Below, one piece after another: positions 45,118 to 54,578 of a stretch of DNA of 64,000 bases (positions within the stretch are counted from its first letter, which is position 1; each line of letters begins with the position of its first letter). Under the pieces are notes generated by a model, which saw nothing but the letters and a program-made list of their open reading frames with translations, was not told where the DNA came from and made no database searches. This DNA comes from Paraburkholderia oxyphila NBRC 105797 (GTDB lineage: Bacteria > Pseudomonadota > Gammaproteobacteria > Burkholderiales > Burkholderiaceae), in assembly GCF_000685075.1 (NCBI RefSeq), contig NZ_BAYD01000015.1, forward strand, positions 62,001 to 126,000. Reading direction: 5' to 3'. Position numbers and translations under genes: made by a program.

Positions 45118-46371
45118 ATGTCACGAATCGCCATCATTGGCGCCGGGATCACCGGCGTCACGACCGCTTACGCCCTTGCAAAGCGCGGCTTTCGCGTTAC
45201 CGTGTTCGAGCGCCACCGCTATAGCGCCATGGAGACGTCGTTCGCGAACGGCGGCCAGCTCTCGGCCTGCAATGCCGAAGTCTGGAACAACACCGCCACC
45301 GTCCTCAAGGGCCTGCGCTGGATGCTCACGCGCGACGCGCCGCTGCTCGTGAATCCGCGGCCTGCCTGGCACAAGTATTCGTGGATGGCCGAATTTCTGC
45401 GGCAGATCCCGAACTATCGGGCCAACACGCTCGAAACCGTACGCCTCGCGATGGCGGCCCGCGAACACCTGTTCGAGACGGCGCGCAACGAAGGCATCGA
45501 GTTCGACCTCGAGCGGCGCGGCATTCTACATATCTACAAGGACCGCAAGAGCTTCGACGTGGCCACGAAGGTCAACGCCATCCTGACCGAGGGCGGGCTC
45601 GATCGCCGGTCCGTGACGCCGGCTGAGATCCGGGAGATCGAGCCGGCCCTGGAGGGCGCGTTTTTCGGTGGCTTCTTCACGCCCTCGGATTCGACCGGCG
45701 ACATCCACAAGTTCACGCGCGGCCTCGCGAAGGCGTGCGTGCGGCATGGCGTTGAATTCCGCTACGACACGCAGATCGCCGCGATCAGGCGCGACCCGGG
45801 CGGCACGTTCACGCTCTCCACGCTGTCGCAGGATGCTTCGCATGACGAAATATTCGATCGTATCGTCGTCTGTGCGGGCGTGAACAGCCGTGCATTCGCG
45901 TCGATGCTCGGCGACCACGTGAACGTTTATCCGGTGAAGGGCTACTCGATCACCGTATGTCTCGACGACGAAAAGAGCCAGCGCGCGGCACCCTGGGTCA
46001 GCTTGCTCGACGAGAGCGCGAAGATCGTCACGAGCCGGCTCGGTGCCGACCGGTTCCGCGTGGCGGGCACGGCGGAGATCAACGGGTTCAACCGCGACAT
46101 TCGCGCGGACCGCATCGCGCCGCTCGTCGAATGGACCCGCCGTCTGTTCCCGCAGGTCGACACCTCGCGCGTGATTCCGTGGGCAGGCCTGCGGCCCATG
46201 TTGCCGAGCATGCTGCCGAAAGTGGGCAGGGGGCGCATGCCGGGCGTGTTCTACAACACGGGGCACGGGCATCTGGGCTGGACTTTGTCGGCCGCAACGG
46301 CGGAGAACGTCGCCGCGCTGATCGAGGGCATGGCCGGCACGGCACATGGCGTTCGCCTCGCGGCAGCCTGA
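45118..46371 (+). CDS. DadA-type flavin amino-acid dehydrogenase, glycine-riboswitch controlled
   Basis: A 417-aa FAD-dependent oxidoreductase of the DadA/glycine-oxidase family. The Rossmann motif GAGITG is at residues 8-13, and TSFANGGQLSACNAEVWNNTATVLKGLRWM matches D-amino acid dehydrogenase small subunits. The late GRMPGVFYNTGHGHLGWTLSAATAENVAAL is the family's C-terminal FAD segment. ATG 45118 is the only good start near the N-terminal fold. Because the leader is a tandem glycine riboswitch, the natural substrate is probably glycine or a glycine derivative such as sarcosine, rather than D-alanine. It converges with a LysR gene 18 bases away. Confidence 0.93.
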   Translation: MSRIAIIGAGITGVTTAYALAKRGFRVTVFERHRYSAMETSFANGGQLSACNAEVWNNTATVLKGLRWMLTRDAPLLVNPRPAWHKYSWMAEFLRQIPNYRANTLETVRLAMAAREHLFETARNEGIEFDLERRGILHIYKDRKSFDVATKVNAILTEGGLDRRSVTPAEIREIEPALEGAFFGGFFTPSDSTGDIHKFTRGLAKACVRHGVEFRYDTQIAAIRRDPGGTFTLSTLSQDASHDEIFDRIVVCAGVNSRAFASMLGDHVNVYPVKGYSITVCLDDEKSQRAAPWVSLLDESAKIVTSRLGADRFRVAGTAEINGFNRDIRADRIAPLVEWTRRLFPQVDTSRVIPWAGLRPMLPSMLPKVGRGRMPGVFYNTGHGHLGWTLSAATAENVAALIEGMAGTAHGVRLAAA

Positions 46372-46389
46372 GCCTGCGGCGTGCCGCGG

Positions 46390-47340
46390 CTACTTGCGGC
46401 GCGCGGGCTTTGTTACGTCTCCGTTTTCGCCTGAGCGGTCATTCAGCCAGACTTCCTGCAGGTCGATCATGAACGCCTGCAGGATGGACGGCACGGCGGA
46501 GGCCCGGCGCGTCACCGCGCAAAAGGGTGACTGCATGCCGAACTGCTCGGGGCCGATGCGCCGCATGTCGTCGCGTTCCACCCAGCGCGCCGCATAGTGG
46601 TTGGGCAGGAATCCAATATACGCGCCGGAAAGAATCAGGATTGCCTGCGCCTCGACGTTGTCGACCGTCGCGGCGGCCTTGCTCGCGCTGAGCATCTTCA
46701 GATCGTGCTGCTGCAGGTAGCCGCGCGCCGCGATGCGGCTCGCGGCGATGGCTTCGACCTGAACGCCGCCTTCCCCCGCCCCCGCAAACAGAGGGTTCCC
46801 TTTGCCGCAATAGAGCCCATCGGGCTCGAGATAGAGCTCGGTATAGGTGAGGCCCGGCACGTGGATCGGGAAGTGCCCGATCGCGACATGGAGCCTGCCG
46901 TCGAGCACGCGCTCCTCGAGCTCCGCCGGCGTGCCGATGTAGACGTCGACATGCACGTCTTCGCCGCGCGAAACGAACTTCTGCAAGGCCCGCGGCAGCG
47001 GCGAGGCGGTGTCCGTCACCGTGTTGTCGATGATGCCCAGATAGAGTCGGCCCGCGATATGTTGCTTCAGCGCGTCCGTATCCATGCAGAAGGCCTCCAC
47101 GGCAACCTGCAGGCGCTGAGCCGCCTCGTACGTCGCGAGGCCGTGCTCGGTCAGGCGGAAGCCGCCGCGGCCGCGTTCGCACAGCTTGAGGCCGAGGCGC
47201 GTCTCGAGCGTGGTCATCTGCTCGCTGATGGTCGACTGGCTCACGTTCAGCGTTGCCTGGGCCGCCGAAAAGCCGCCGCATCGCACGACATGCATGAAAA
47301 CCCTGAGTAGCTTGAGATCCACGTCCTGCAATTGCGTCAT
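46390..47340 (-). CDS. LysR-family regulator
   Basis: A 316-aa LysR regulator (VDLKLLRVFMHVVRCGGFSAAQATLNVSQSTISEQMTTLETRLGLKLCERGRGG). The effector domain has the pattern of the CysB-like fold from residue 95. It diverges from the ureohydrolase gene with about 175 bases between and is the likely activator of the ureohydrolase-ALDH-NCS1-GMC unit. It converges with the DadA-type gene. Confidence 0.93.
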   Translation of the reverse strand: MTQLQDVDLKLLRVFMHVVRCGGFSAAQATLNVSQSTISEQMTTLETRLGLKLCERGRGGFRLTEHGLATYEAAQRLQVAVEAFCMDTDALKQHIAGRLYLGIIDNTVTDTASPLPRALQKFVSRGEDVHVDVYIGTPAELEERVLDGRLHVAIGHFPIHVPGLTYTELYLEPDGLYCGKGNPLFAGAGEGGVQVEAIAASRIAARGYLQQHDLKMLSASKAAATVDNVEAQAILILSGAYIGFLPNHYAARWVERDDMRRIGPEQFGMQSPFCAVTRRASAVPSILQAFMIDLQEVWLNDRSGENGDVTKPARRK

Positions 47341-47515
47341 TGCCCGCGTTCTCCATGATCGCTTGCTTCGGAAATTCCGATATGAATATCTGAACCCCGG
47401 GATTTTTGGTCAAAAATAATACCCACATAGTGTCTCAAAGCGGCGGCCCGACAAAAACCGGGTCGTTCACCGATTCCTGACTGGATGACCCAGCGGATCA
47501 CACATGGAGACACTC

Positions 47516-48490
47516 ATGCCGGGCAACACATACGAAAGCGGGCGGCTGGATTTGCCGTTCGTGGGCCATTGCACGTTCGCAAAATCGCCGGTCTGCCTCG
47601 ACTGGGATCGCATCGACGCCGATGTGGCGATCCTCGGCGCGCCCAACGACATGGGCACGCAATGGCGCTCGGGGGCGCGCTTCGGGCCGCGCAGCATCCG
47701 CGAAGCGTCCACGCTGTTTTCGTTCGGCCACGCGGGCGCCTACGATCACGAAGACGACGCGCTCTATCTGACGCGCGACCAGGTGCGCATGGTGGACGTG
47801 GGCGACGCCGACATCGTCCACACCGACATGGCGGCGAGCAACGCCAACATCGAAAGCGCGGTGCGCAAGATCCTCGCGAATGGCGCGATGCCCGTGACGC
47901 TCGGTGGCGATCATTCGATTCACGCCCCGGTGATCCAGGCGTTCGAGGGACGTGGCCCGATTCACATCGTGCACTTCGACGCGCATCTGGATTTCGTAGA
48001 CGAACGCCACGGCGTGCGCTATGGACACGGCAATCCGCTGCGGCGCGCTTCGGAGATGCAGCACATCAGCGGCATGACGCAGCTCGGGATCCGCAACGTC
48101 TCGTCGTCGAACCGCAGCGACTACGACGCCGCGCGTGCTGCGGGCTCAGACATTCTTTCCGTGCGCGACGTGCGCCGGCTTGGAGCAGAAGGCGTACTGG
48201 CACGGATTCCCGAAGGCCGCGCCTACTACATCACGATCGACATCGACGGCTTCGATCCGTCCATCGCGCCGGGCACGGGCACGCCGAGCCATGGCGGCTT
48301 TACCTACTACGAAGTGCTCGAAATCATCCAGGGGCTCGCGCGCCGCAGTCACGGCAACGTGGTGGGCATGGACCTCGTGGAAGTCGCTCCGGCATACGAC
48401 CCGGCGGGCGTGACGCCCATTCTCGCGGCGCAACTGCTGCTCAATTCGATCGGCTTCATCTTTCGCGCTCGCAGCCAGCATCGGCGCTGA
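47516..48490 (+). CDS. Agmatinase-family ureohydrolase
   Basis: A 324-aa manganese enzyme that removes urea from a guanidino compound. Metal ligands are seen in GGDHS (130-134), DAHLD (155-159) and DIDGFDP (242-248). The family includes agmatinase, guanidinobutyrase and guanidinopropionase. ATG 47516 has GGAG with correct spacing; ATG 47504 in the same frame has none. The aldehyde dehydrogenase and NCS1 permease behind it favour a guanidino acid or amine substrate over agmatine, but this is inferred. Confidence 0.92.
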   Translation: MPGNTYESGRLDLPFVGHCTFAKSPVCLDWDRIDADVAILGAPNDMGTQWRSGARFGPRSIREASTLFSFGHAGAYDHEDDALYLTRDQVRMVDVGDADIVHTDMAASNANIESAVRKILANGAMPVTLGGDHSIHAPVIQAFEGRGPIHIVHFDAHLDFVDERHGVRYGHGNPLRRASEMQHISGMTQLGIRNVSSSNRSDYDAARAAGSDILSVRDVRRLGAEGVLARIPEGRAYYITIDIDGFDPSIAPGTGTPSHGGFTYYEVLEIIQGLARRSHGNVVGMDLVEVAPAYDPAGVTPILAAQLLLNSIGFIFRARSQHRR

Positions 48491-48594
48491 GGCATTGGGG
48501 CATTGAGGAACCGGGCCAGCGACGCAGGCAACGGCACGAAACATCGACACGCGCGACGTGGGCGCACGGCGCCGCACGAGATCAGGAGACAAGC

Positions 48595-50109
48595 TTGGAT
48601 TCCATCGTACGAAACTATCTGGAGCAGTTCGGCGTGCGCGAAGCAACGCGGCGCTTTCTCGAGCAGCCGCAACGCATGTTCATCGCCGGCGCGTTCGTGC
48701 CGGGCAGCGAGGGCGAGGTGCTCGACGTGGTCGAGCCGTCCACCGAAGGCATCATCACGCAGATTCCGCTCGCCACGGCAGGCGACCTCGACCGTGCAGT
48801 CGCGGCGGCCCGCGCGCAGTTCGACGGCGGCGCGTGGCGGCGCCTCAAGCCGCTCGAGCGCGAGCGCCTGCTGCATCGCCTCGCCGATCTGATCGAAGCT
48901 CACGCCGACGAGCTGGCCGAGATCGAGTCGATCGACGTCGGCAAATCGGTGGCGAACGCGCGCGATGTGGATATCCAGGGAACCGTCGACACGTTCCGCT
49001 ATTTCGCGGGCTGGGCTTCCAAGCTGCACGGGCGCACCGTGGAGCCTTCGCTGCCCGGCCACTACCTCGCCTATACGCGCAAGGAGGCCGTGGGCGTGGT
49101 GGGGATCATCGTGCCGTGGAATTTCCCGCTGCAGACGCTGGCGTGGAAGCTGGCCGCCGCGCTCGCGGTGGGCTGCACGGCGGTGATCAAGCCCGCTGAG
49201 CTGACCTCGCTGTCGACGCTGCGCTTCGCCCAGCTCGTGCCGGAGGCCGGCATTCCCGACGGGGTGGTGAACGTCGTGACCGGGCGCGGCAACGTGATCG
49301 GTGCCGCCATGGCGCGCCACCCCGGCATCGACAAAGTGACGTTCACGGGCTCCACGGCGGTGGGGCGCGAGGTCGGCAGCGCGGCGCTCGATGGCGTCAA
49401 GCGCGTCACGCTCGAGCTGGGCGGCAAGTCGCCGGTGCTCGTGCTCGACGATGCGGACATCGAGGCCGCCGCGCGCGCGGTGGCGAACGGCATGTTCTTC
49501 AACTCGGGGCAGGTGTGCGACGCCGGCAGCCGCCTCTACGTGCAACGCAGCGTGCACGAGCGCTTCCTCGCCGCGCTGATCGACTACACGCGCACGCTGA
49601 AGATCGCGCCGGGCCTCGATCGCGACTGCTTCATCAGCCCGCTCGTCTCGGCGCAGCAGAAGGCGCGCGTGACGTCGTATATCGAGGCGGGTCGTCGCGA
49701 AGGCGCGGAACTGGTGTATGGCGGGCGCAACGTGGAAGGGTCGGGCTATTTCGTTCAACCGACGATCTTCGCGCATTGCCGTCCGGATATGCGCATCGTG
49801 AAGGAGGAGATCTTCGGCCCCGTGCTCGTGAGCGCGCCATTCGACGACCTGAGCGAGGCCGTCGAGCTCGCAAACGACACGCCGTATGGGCTCGCCGCAG
49901 CGATCTATTCGCGCGATCTGAACCGCGTGCACGCACTGGTGCCGAAGCTGCGCGCCGGCAGCGTCTACGTGAACGCGCACAGCACGATCGATCCGGCCAT
50001 GCCATTCGGCGGCTTCAAGGCATCGGGCTTCGGCAAGGATCTCGGCGCGGAGCAACTCGACGCCCTGATGGAGACCAAAGCCGTCTGGATCACGCTGAAC
50101 GACGCATAG
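48595..50109 (+). CDS. NAD(P)-dependent aldehyde dehydrogenase
   Basis: A 504-aa aldehyde dehydrogenase. The general base Glu274 is in VTLELGGKSPVL and the catalytic Cys308 in NSGQVCDAGSRL, with the cofactor loop FTGSTAVGREVGSAA. The start is TTG 48595, preceded by AGGAG; no ATG is available near the conserved N terminus, and the first internal ATG comes too late. It lies 104 bases after the ureohydrolase and would oxidise the aldehyde left when the guanidino group or an amine is removed, or work with the GMC oxidoreductase two genes on. Confidence 0.94.
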   Translation: MDSIVRNYLEQFGVREATRRFLEQPQRMFIAGAFVPGSEGEVLDVVEPSTEGIITQIPLATAGDLDRAVAAARAQFDGGAWRRLKPLERERLLHRLADLIEAHADELAEIESIDVGKSVANARDVDIQGTVDTFRYFAGWASKLHGRTVEPSLPGHYLAYTRKEAVGVVGIIVPWNFPLQTLAWKLAAALAVGCTAVIKPAELTSLSTLRFAQLVPEAGIPDGVVNVVTGRGNVIGAAMARHPGIDKVTFTGSTAVGREVGSAALDGVKRVTLELGGKSPVLVLDDADIEAAARAVANGMFFNSGQVCDAGSRLYVQRSVHERFLAALIDYTRTLKIAPGLDRDCFISPLVSAQQKARVTSYIEAGRREGAELVYGGRNVEGSGYFVQPTIFAHCRPDMRIVKEEIFGPVLVSAPFDDLSEAVELANDTPYGLAAAIYSRDLNRVHALVPKLRAGSVYVNAHSTIDPAMPFGGFKASGFGKDLGAEQLDALMETKAVWITLNDA

Positions 50110-50221
50110 CGGCGCGTCGGTATCGAGTCTTCGATACGCGGCGGACCGGCCCGCTCTCGCGGGCCGCGCTCCGGGCGTCCTGTTTTTATGCAGCATCGTC
50201 CATTACGACATGGAGCACACG

Positions 50222-51754
50222 ATGGAAGCAAACGAAAGAGTCGCGGCACCGATTGCAGCACCCAGCGCCGCCATCGGCGAGCACGGCGCGATCGAGGGGC
50301 ATTCGATCGACTTCATTCCCGAGAGCGAGCGCACCGACCGGCTCTCGCGTCAAGGGCCGTTCTGGTTTCTCGGCAACTTCACGTTCTTCACGATGACCAT
50401 CGGCTTCGTGGGGCCGAGCGTGGGGCTCAACGCCCTCTGGACGACCGTGGCCGGCACGCTCGGCATCATGTTCGGCACCTTGTTCATGGCGTTCCACGGC
50501 TCGCAGGGCCCACATCTGGGCCTGCCGCAGATGATCCAGTCGCGCGCGCAGTTCGGCTATCGCGGCGTGGTGCTCGTGCTGCTCGCCACGCTGTTCGTGT
50601 TCGCGGGTTTCAATATCGTCAATCTCGTGCTGATGATGCAGGGCCTCAAGGCGCTGTTCGGCTGGGACCCGCTCAAGGTGGCGCTCGTGGTGACCGTGCC
50701 CGCAGCGGTCCTTGCCATCCTCGGCCACGACTGGATGCACCGCAGCTTCAAGTGGGCCTTGTATCTGTCGCTGCCGCTGTATGGCATCGTCACGCTGGCG
50801 GTGCTCATGCACTGGGTGCCCGATCTGCCGCTGCCGGCAGCGCTGCCCGGCACGCCGCCGCCCGCGCCGCTTGGCTTCTGCTGGACCGGGTTCATCACGC
50901 AGTTCGCCGCTGCCGCGAGCTACAACATCGCTTACGCGCCCTATGTGTCGGACTATTCGCGCTATCTGCCGAAGAACACGCCGAGCGGCCGGCTGATCGC
51001 CGCGGTGTTCCTCGGGGCGTCGCTCTCGGGCGCCTGGATGATCGCGGCGGGCGGCTGGCTCGGCGATCACCTGCACGCCACCGACGTGCTCGTGGCGCTC
51101 AACCAGGTCGGCAGCGATTTGTCGCCGCGCCTCGGGAGCGTGGTGGTGGCCGTCACGATCGTGGCCTTCCTGCCCGTGATTGCGATGAACATCTACAGCG
51201 CCAAGCTCACGGCCATTACGGGCGTCGATTCGTTCAGGAAGATCGAGCCCACCGCCCGCGTGCGCGTGCTGGCGATTCTCTTCGTGGTGGTGCTTCAGCT
51301 TGTAGTCGCGCTCAGCATCTATACGTCGGGCAAGGGGCTCTCGGTGCTGAACATCTATCTCGTGGTGATGCTCTACTTCCTCGTGCCCTGGACGGCCGTG
51401 AACCTCACGGACTACTTCTTCGTGCGCAAGGGCCGTTATGCGATTCCGCACTTCTTCCTGCCGCACAACAACATCTACGGCACATGGGGCGCACGCGGCC
51501 TGATGTCGTACGCGATCGGGTTTGCCGCGATGATCCCGTTCTTCTGCATCTTCGACGGCGCCAACGAAGTCTATGTCGGCCCGTTTGCGCGGGCGATGGG
51601 CAGCGTCGACCTGGCCTGGCTCGTGGGGCTGTTCGTCTCGGGCATTGCGTATTACCTGCTGAGCCGTTCGCTCGATCTTCGCCGCGAGGAGGCGCTCATC
51701 GCGCAGATCGAAAAGACCATGCCTCAGTACACCACGGGCGAGCAGCGCTTCTGA
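50222..51754 (+). CDS. NCS1-family permease (purine/cytosine type)
   Basis: A 510-aa transporter of the cytosine/purine/uracil/allantoin family with about twelve helices (for example [22 protein letters not shown] and the [11 protein letters not shown] helix). ATG 50222 has GGAG upstream; ATG 50210, four codons earlier, lacks one. A 7-base hairpin (50148-50165) lies between it and the ALDH gene, and a short T run follows it. NCS1 proteins import bases, hydantoins, allantoin or guanidinium-like solutes, in keeping with the ureohydrolase next door. Confidence 0.93.
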   Translation: MEANERVAAPIAAPSAAIGEHGAIEGHSIDFIPESERTDRLSRQGPFWFLGNFTFFTMTIGFVGPSVGLNALWTTVAGTLGIMFGTLFMAFHGSQGPHLGLPQMIQSRAQFGYRGVVLVLLATLFVFAGFNIVNLVLMMQGLKALFGWDPLKVALVVTVPAAVLAILGHDWMHRSFKWALYLSLPLYGIVTLAVLMHWVPDLPLPAALPGTPPPAPLGFCWTGFITQFAAAASYNIAYAPYVSDYSRYLPKNTPSGRLIAAVFLGASLSGAWMIAAGGWLGDHLHATDVLVALNQVGSDLSPRLGSVVVAVTIVAFLPVIAMNIYSAKLTAITGVDSFRKIEPTARVRVLAILFVVVLQLVVALSIYTSGKGLSVLNIYLVVMLYFLVPWTAVNLTDYFFVRKGRYAIPHFFLPHNNIYGTWGARGLMSYAIGFAAMIPFFCIFDGANEVYVGPFARAMGSVDLAWLVGLFVSGIAYYLLSRSLDLRREEALIAQIEKTMPQYTTGEQRF

Positions 51755-51791
51755 ACGCCATATCGTCAGGATAACGAATCAGGAATTCATC

Positions 51792-53504
51792 ATGGAAAGC
51801 GGGCAATACGACTACATCATCGTGGGCGCGGGATCGGCGGGCTGCGTGCTGGCCAACCGGCTCACCGAGGATCCAGCAGTGAGCGTGCTGGTGCTCGAGT
51901 ACGGCGGCAGCGACCGCAGCATCATCATCCAGATGCCAAGCGCGTTCTCCATGCCGATGAACACGCGCAAGTTCAACTGGAAATATCAGACCGCGCCGGA
52001 GCCGCATCTGAACGGACGCCAGCTCCATTGCCCGCGCGGCAAGGTGCTGGGGGGATCGTCGTCGATCAACGGGCTCGTCTACATTCGCGGCCACGCTTAC
52101 GACTTCGACGAATGGGAGGAACTGGGCGCGCGCGGCTGGGGCTACCGCAACTGCCTGCCGTACTTCCGCCGCGCCGAAAACTACAAGTTCGGCGGCGACC
52201 AATACCGTGGCTCGAACGGGCCGCTCTCGACGAACAACGGCAACAACATGAAGAACCCGTTGTACGGCGCATGGATCGAAGCGGGCGTGCAGGCCGGCTA
52301 CATTCACACGGACGACTGCAACGGGCACATGCAGGAAGGCTTCGGCGCGATGCACATGACGGTGAAGGACGGCGTGCGCTGGTCCACCGCGAACGCGTAC
52401 CTGCGTCCGGCGATGACCCGGCCCAACCTGCATGTGGTCACGAATGCGATGACGCGGCAGGTGATCGTCGAGGGCAAGCGCGCGGTCGGCGTGATCTACG
52501 ACCGGGGCGGCATCACGCACACGGCGCGCTGCCGCGCCGAAGTGCTGATTGCGTCGGGCCCGATCGGCTCGCCACATCTGCTGCAGCGCTCCGGCATTGG
52601 ACCTGCCGAGGTATTGCGCCAGGCGGGCGTGGAGGTCAAGCACGCGCTGCCGGGCGTCGGCATGAATCTGCAGGATCATGCGGAGATCTACATCCAGTAC
52701 GCCTGCAAGGAACCGGTCACGCTCAACGGCAGCATGGATCCGTGGCACAAGTTCCTGATTGGACTGCGCTGGCTGCTGTTCAAGGACGGACTCGGCGCGA
52801 GCAACCATTTCGAGGCGGGCGGTTTCATCCGCTCCGAGGCGGGGCTGCGCTGGCCCGACATTCAGTTCCATTTCCTGCCGGCCGCGATGCGCTACGACGG
52901 CGACAAGCCGTTCAAGGGGCACGGCTTCATGGTGCTGACCGGGCCGAACAAGCCCAAAAGCCGGGGCCACGTGCGGCTCACGGCGGCGGATCCTTACGTG
53001 CATCCCGAGATTCGCTTCAACTATCTGGACCGCGAAGAAGACCGCGAGGGCTTCAGGCGCTGCGTGCGGCTCACGCGCGAGATCATCGGGCAGCCGGCGA
53101 TGGACCGCTTCCGCGACGTCGAGCTCGCCCCCGGACCCGACGTGCAGACCGACGACGAGATCGACGCATTCGTGCGGGCGAATCTGGAAAGCACCATGCA
53201 TCCGTGCGGCTCGTGCCGCATGGGCGAGGACGACATGGCCGTGGTCGATTCCGAGTTGCGTGTGCGCGGCATGACGGGCTTGCGCGTGATCGATTCGTCG
53301 GTGTTTCCAACCGAGCCCAACGGCAATCTCAATGCGCCGACCATCATGCTCGCGGAACGCGCATCCGATCTCGTGCGCGGCAAGCCGATGCTGCCGCCAT
53401 CGCATGCGAAGGTGGGGCTCGCCGAAGGCTGGGAGACGCGGCAACGCACACGGGAACCCAAACGGCAACTGTATCGCGTCGAGTACAGCGATACGCAGTC
53501 GTAG
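51792..53504 (+). CDS. GMC oxidoreductase (choline dehydrogenase-like)
   Basis: A 570-aa FAD enzyme of the glucose-methanol-choline family. The GAGSAG motif sits at residues 12-17. [30 protein letters not shown], the [17 protein letters not shown] block and the terminal [16 protein letters not shown] are the family signatures. The active-site region [12 protein letters not shown] includes the conserved His. It oxidises an alcohol to an aldehyde, which the ALDH two genes upstream could then oxidise to an acid. The order alcohol oxidase plus ALDH is like BetA/BetB, but the ureohydrolase and permease argue for a different substrate. Confidence 0.93.
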   Translation: MESGQYDYIIVGAGSAGCVLANRLTEDPAVSVLVLEYGGSDRSIIIQMPSAFSMPMNTRKFNWKYQTAPEPHLNGRQLHCPRGKVLGGSSSINGLVYIRGHAYDFDEWEELGARGWGYRNCLPYFRRAENYKFGGDQYRGSNGPLSTNNGNNMKNPLYGAWIEAGVQAGYIHTDDCNGHMQEGFGAMHMTVKDGVRWSTANAYLRPAMTRPNLHVVTNAMTRQVIVEGKRAVGVIYDRGGITHTARCRAEVLIASGPIGSPHLLQRSGIGPAEVLRQAGVEVKHALPGVGMNLQDHAEIYIQYACKEPVTLNGSMDPWHKFLIGLRWLLFKDGLGASNHFEAGGFIRSEAGLRWPDIQFHFLPAAMRYDGDKPFKGHGFMVLTGPNKPKSRGHVRLTAADPYVHPEIRFNYLDREEDREGFRRCVRLTREIIGQPAMDRFRDVELAPGPDVQTDDEIDAFVRANLESTMHPCGSCRMGEDDMAVVDSELRVRGMTGLRVIDSSVFPTEPNGNLNAPTIMLAERASDLVRGKPMLPPSHAKVGLAEGWETRQRTREPKRQLYRVEYSDTQS

Positions 53505-53525
53505 ACTGCACAGCACGAAGAGCAC

Positions 53526-53555
53526 AAAGCGGCCTCGCGAGGGCCGCTTTTGTTT
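53526..53555 (+). terminator. Rho-independent terminator after the GMC gene
   Basis: AAAGCGGCC (53526-53534) pairs perfectly with GGCCGCTTT (53542-53550) across a 7-base loop and is followed by TGTTT. It lies 22 bases after the GMC stop and immediately before the promoter of the second GntR gene. Confidence 0.85.
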
Positions 53556-53565
53556 GGTTCGTATA

Positions 53566-53580
53566 ATGTCGACAAAAATA
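53566..53580. promoter_or_regulatory. Operator-like motif, site 3, overlapping a -10 box
   Basis: ATGTCGACAAAAATA, with palindrome TGTCGACA at 53567-53574. It overlaps TATAAT at 53562-53567, a perfect -10 box, 117 bases before the GntR start. A bound repressor would block this promoter, which fits autoregulation. It shares the 15-base pattern with sites 1 and 2, 21 kb away. Confidence 0.75.
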
Positions 53581-53683
53581 GAGAAGTGCGCGCCGAATGG
53601 TATACTCCCCGCCTCGCGGCTGCGATGCGTCGCGAGGCAGTGAACCGCTTGGAGCGCAACCTTCCCGACCAGGTAACACCGAC

Positions 53684-54478
53684 ATGGCGAGACAACGAAC
53701 GCAGGAACTTCCGGATCTCGGTATCTTGCTCAAACCGAGGGGCCAACTGATGCTGGCGGTGGAGGATGCTGTCTTGCGGGGGAAGGAGTGGGAGAGTGCG
53801 TCCATGCCCGTGGCGGCGCAGATCGCCGCCCGCATCGCGGGAGCCATCACGCTCAATCACATCGAGGCGGGCAAGCGTCTTCTGGAAAGCGACATCGGCG
53901 AGATCCTGCACGTGAGCCGTGCGCCGGTGCGCGAGGCGTTGCGCATTCTGGAGCGCGACCGGCTGGTCGCGGTCGAGGCGCGGCGCGGCGCAATCGTGAC
54001 GCAACCGGACGCGCGCGAGCTGCGCGATATCTTCGCGGTGCGCACGCTGCTGTACTCGGCGCTCATCAAGGATCTGCTGGCCGAATCGCCGGCGCAGCTC
54101 GGCAAGGTGTTCGACGAGCACGTGAAGGCGCTCGAGCAGGCGATGAACGAATCGCTGGATGCGTACGTCCTCGAGGGTTTCCTGCTGAATTTCGCGGTCT
54201 TCGACCTGGGCAGCAACCTCGTGCTCTCGGACATGCTGAAATCCATTTCGTTACGCGTGCTGCGCTACAACCGGATGGCGTTCGCCGCGCATCCGGAGGC
54301 CATTACTCAGTCGATTCGCGGCTGGCGCGAGCTGCGCCGCGCGATCGCGGCGCAGGATCTGCCGCGCGTGCTCAAGTGCGTCGAGACGCGCATGAACACG
54401 TCGCGCGACAACGCCATTCGCGCAATCGAAACGCCGGAGCACGGCGCGCCCGCGCGCCGCAAGACGCGCGCCGCGTGA
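53684..54478 (+). CDS. GntR-FCD transcriptional regulator, copy 2
   Basis: A 264-aa regulator. The DNA-binding helix LHVSRAPVREALRILERDRLVAVEARRGAIVT is near-identical to copy 1, and the FCD domain follows (about residues 100-230). The ATG at 53684 was chosen to match the start of copy 1 (MARQRTQELPDL against MARHKTQNLPDL). Its promoter overlaps operator site 3, so it probably represses itself and, through sites 1 and 2, the BKACE-1/porin genes (inference). A short basic C-terminal tail (ARRKTRAA) is not seen in copy 1. Confidence 0.93.
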   Translation: MARQRTQELPDLGILLKPRGQLMLAVEDAVLRGKEWESASMPVAAQIAARIAGAITLNHIEAGKRLLESDIGEILHVSRAPVREALRILERDRLVAVEARRGAIVTQPDARELRDIFAVRTLLYSALIKDLLAESPAQLGKVFDEHVKALEQAMNESLDAYVLEGFLLNFAVFDLGSNLVLSDMLKSISLRVLRYNRMAFAAHPEAITQSIRGWRELRRAIAAQDLPRVLKCVETRMNTSRDNAIRAIETPEHGAPARRKTRAA

Positions 54479-54578
54479 GCGCTGCACCGCGTGCGGCGAT
54501 CTTTGCAAGCCCACCCCGGCTTCCAGGAATGGAATATGCTGGATGCTTCTCCATGATCACAGAACAAAAGAGGGGAGC

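Noticed and set aside
45118..46371. Calling the flavoprotein a true D-alanine dehydrogenase dadA
   Set aside because: The glycine riboswitch in front argues for glycine or sarcosine; a family-level name is safer.
47360..47400. CCGATATGAATA near the LysR/ureohydrolase spacer as a further GntR operator
   Set aside because: Only half of the motif is present and the palindromic core is absent; chance is more likely.
51792..53504. Naming the GMC and ALDH genes betA and betB
   Set aside because: The neighbours are a ureohydrolase and an NCS1 permease, and no choline or betaine transport or regulatory genes are seen; only the family can be supported.
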